In this document: positions 26,245 to 26,306 of the stretch, piece after piece | How positions within the stretch are numbered: position 1 is the stretch's first letter | Layout of the letters: the number at the start of each line of letters is the position of its first letter | Source: a virus | Length of the DNA stretch: 26,306 bases | Strand: one strand, 5' to 3' | Virus record (IMG/VR): IMGVR_UViG_3300008261_000141 | Coordinates: 1-26,306 of that record | Position numbers and translations under genes: made by a program | The notes under the pieces: model-generated | The model's database searches: none | What the model was told of the DNA's origin: nothing | The model's input: only the letters and a program-made list of their open reading frames with translations

Positions 26245-26306
26245 TAACCACCCATACGCTTGCGGTTTTGTGCTTGACGGTAGGATTGTTCAGCCTTAGC
26301 GCCACC
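26244..26306 (-). CDS. 3' end of an unidentified gene, cut by the window edge
   Basis: The last 20 codons (GGAKAEQSYRQAQNRKRMGG then TAA) are visible. The end is basic and polar, as in the neighbouring small virion-region proteins. The start lies beyond 26306. Confidence 0.6.
   Translation of the reverse strand, partial: GGAKAEQSYRQAQNRKRMGG

Overview
The window looks like part of a tailed-phage (Caudoviricetes) genome that infects an actinobacterium. The grounds are two WhiB-like iron-sulfur regulators (10052-10348 and 15450-15866), a DUF932 protein, an SNF2-type helicase, DUF1281-, DUF6321- and DUF6378-like phage proteins, and very dense packing of small genes. All 62 genes I can support lie on the minus strand, so transcription runs from 26306 towards 1. 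Most neighbours overlap by ATGA, TAATG or TGATG, and the usual Shine-Dalgarno is AAAGGAG or GGAG. I see no tRNA, rRNA, CRISPR array, integrase or insertion sequence, and no gene-free stretch over 300 bases.

Region 1 (26306-19860) is a virion-associated or structural module of small basic or low-complexity proteins. These include a DUF6321-like protein, the 54-residue MASKKEVWDK-type protein, a 439-residue Ala/Pro/Gly-rich protein with a Lys/Ala-rich tail, and five small proteins that share an N-terminal signature close to MANGxDERHNPKRK but differ afterwards.

Region 2 (19858-15450) is a tightly coupled middle operon. It holds Cys-rich and HAD-like proteins, a 477-residue multidomain protein of unknown role, a zinc ribbon, an NT5C/HAD 5'-nucleotidase-like protein, a DUF6378-like protein, and a WhiB with an extra Cys-rich tail. 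It ends at a stem-loop plus T-run terminator (15391-15432). Next come a secreted or anchored SLT/lysozyme-like muralytic enzyme, an AlpA/excisionase-like HTH protein and a GT-B glycosyltransferase.

Region 3 (13563-881) is the most remarkable part. Twelve copies of a 44-bp promoter-operator cassette, each GTGRC-N4-GYCWC abutting TTGACY-N18-TAAANT, drive successive one-to-five-gene cassettes. These encode the helicase, DUF932 protein, WhiB and about 25 small ORFans, many acidic, Trp-rich or zinc-binding. The operator or promoter often carries the stop codon of the preceding cassette. The transcripts fall into two classes. In one, the start codon sits 6-7 nt after the -10, which predicts leaderless mRNA. 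In the other, a GGACAC...AAAGGAG leader is used. Three further operator-like sites lack a recognisable promoter and lie at 789-1476, together with two parS-like palindromes. The natural reading is one phage regulator controlling a large, modular set of early or accessory genes at once.

Region 4 (680-1) holds a class I methyltransferase and the first codons of another gene.
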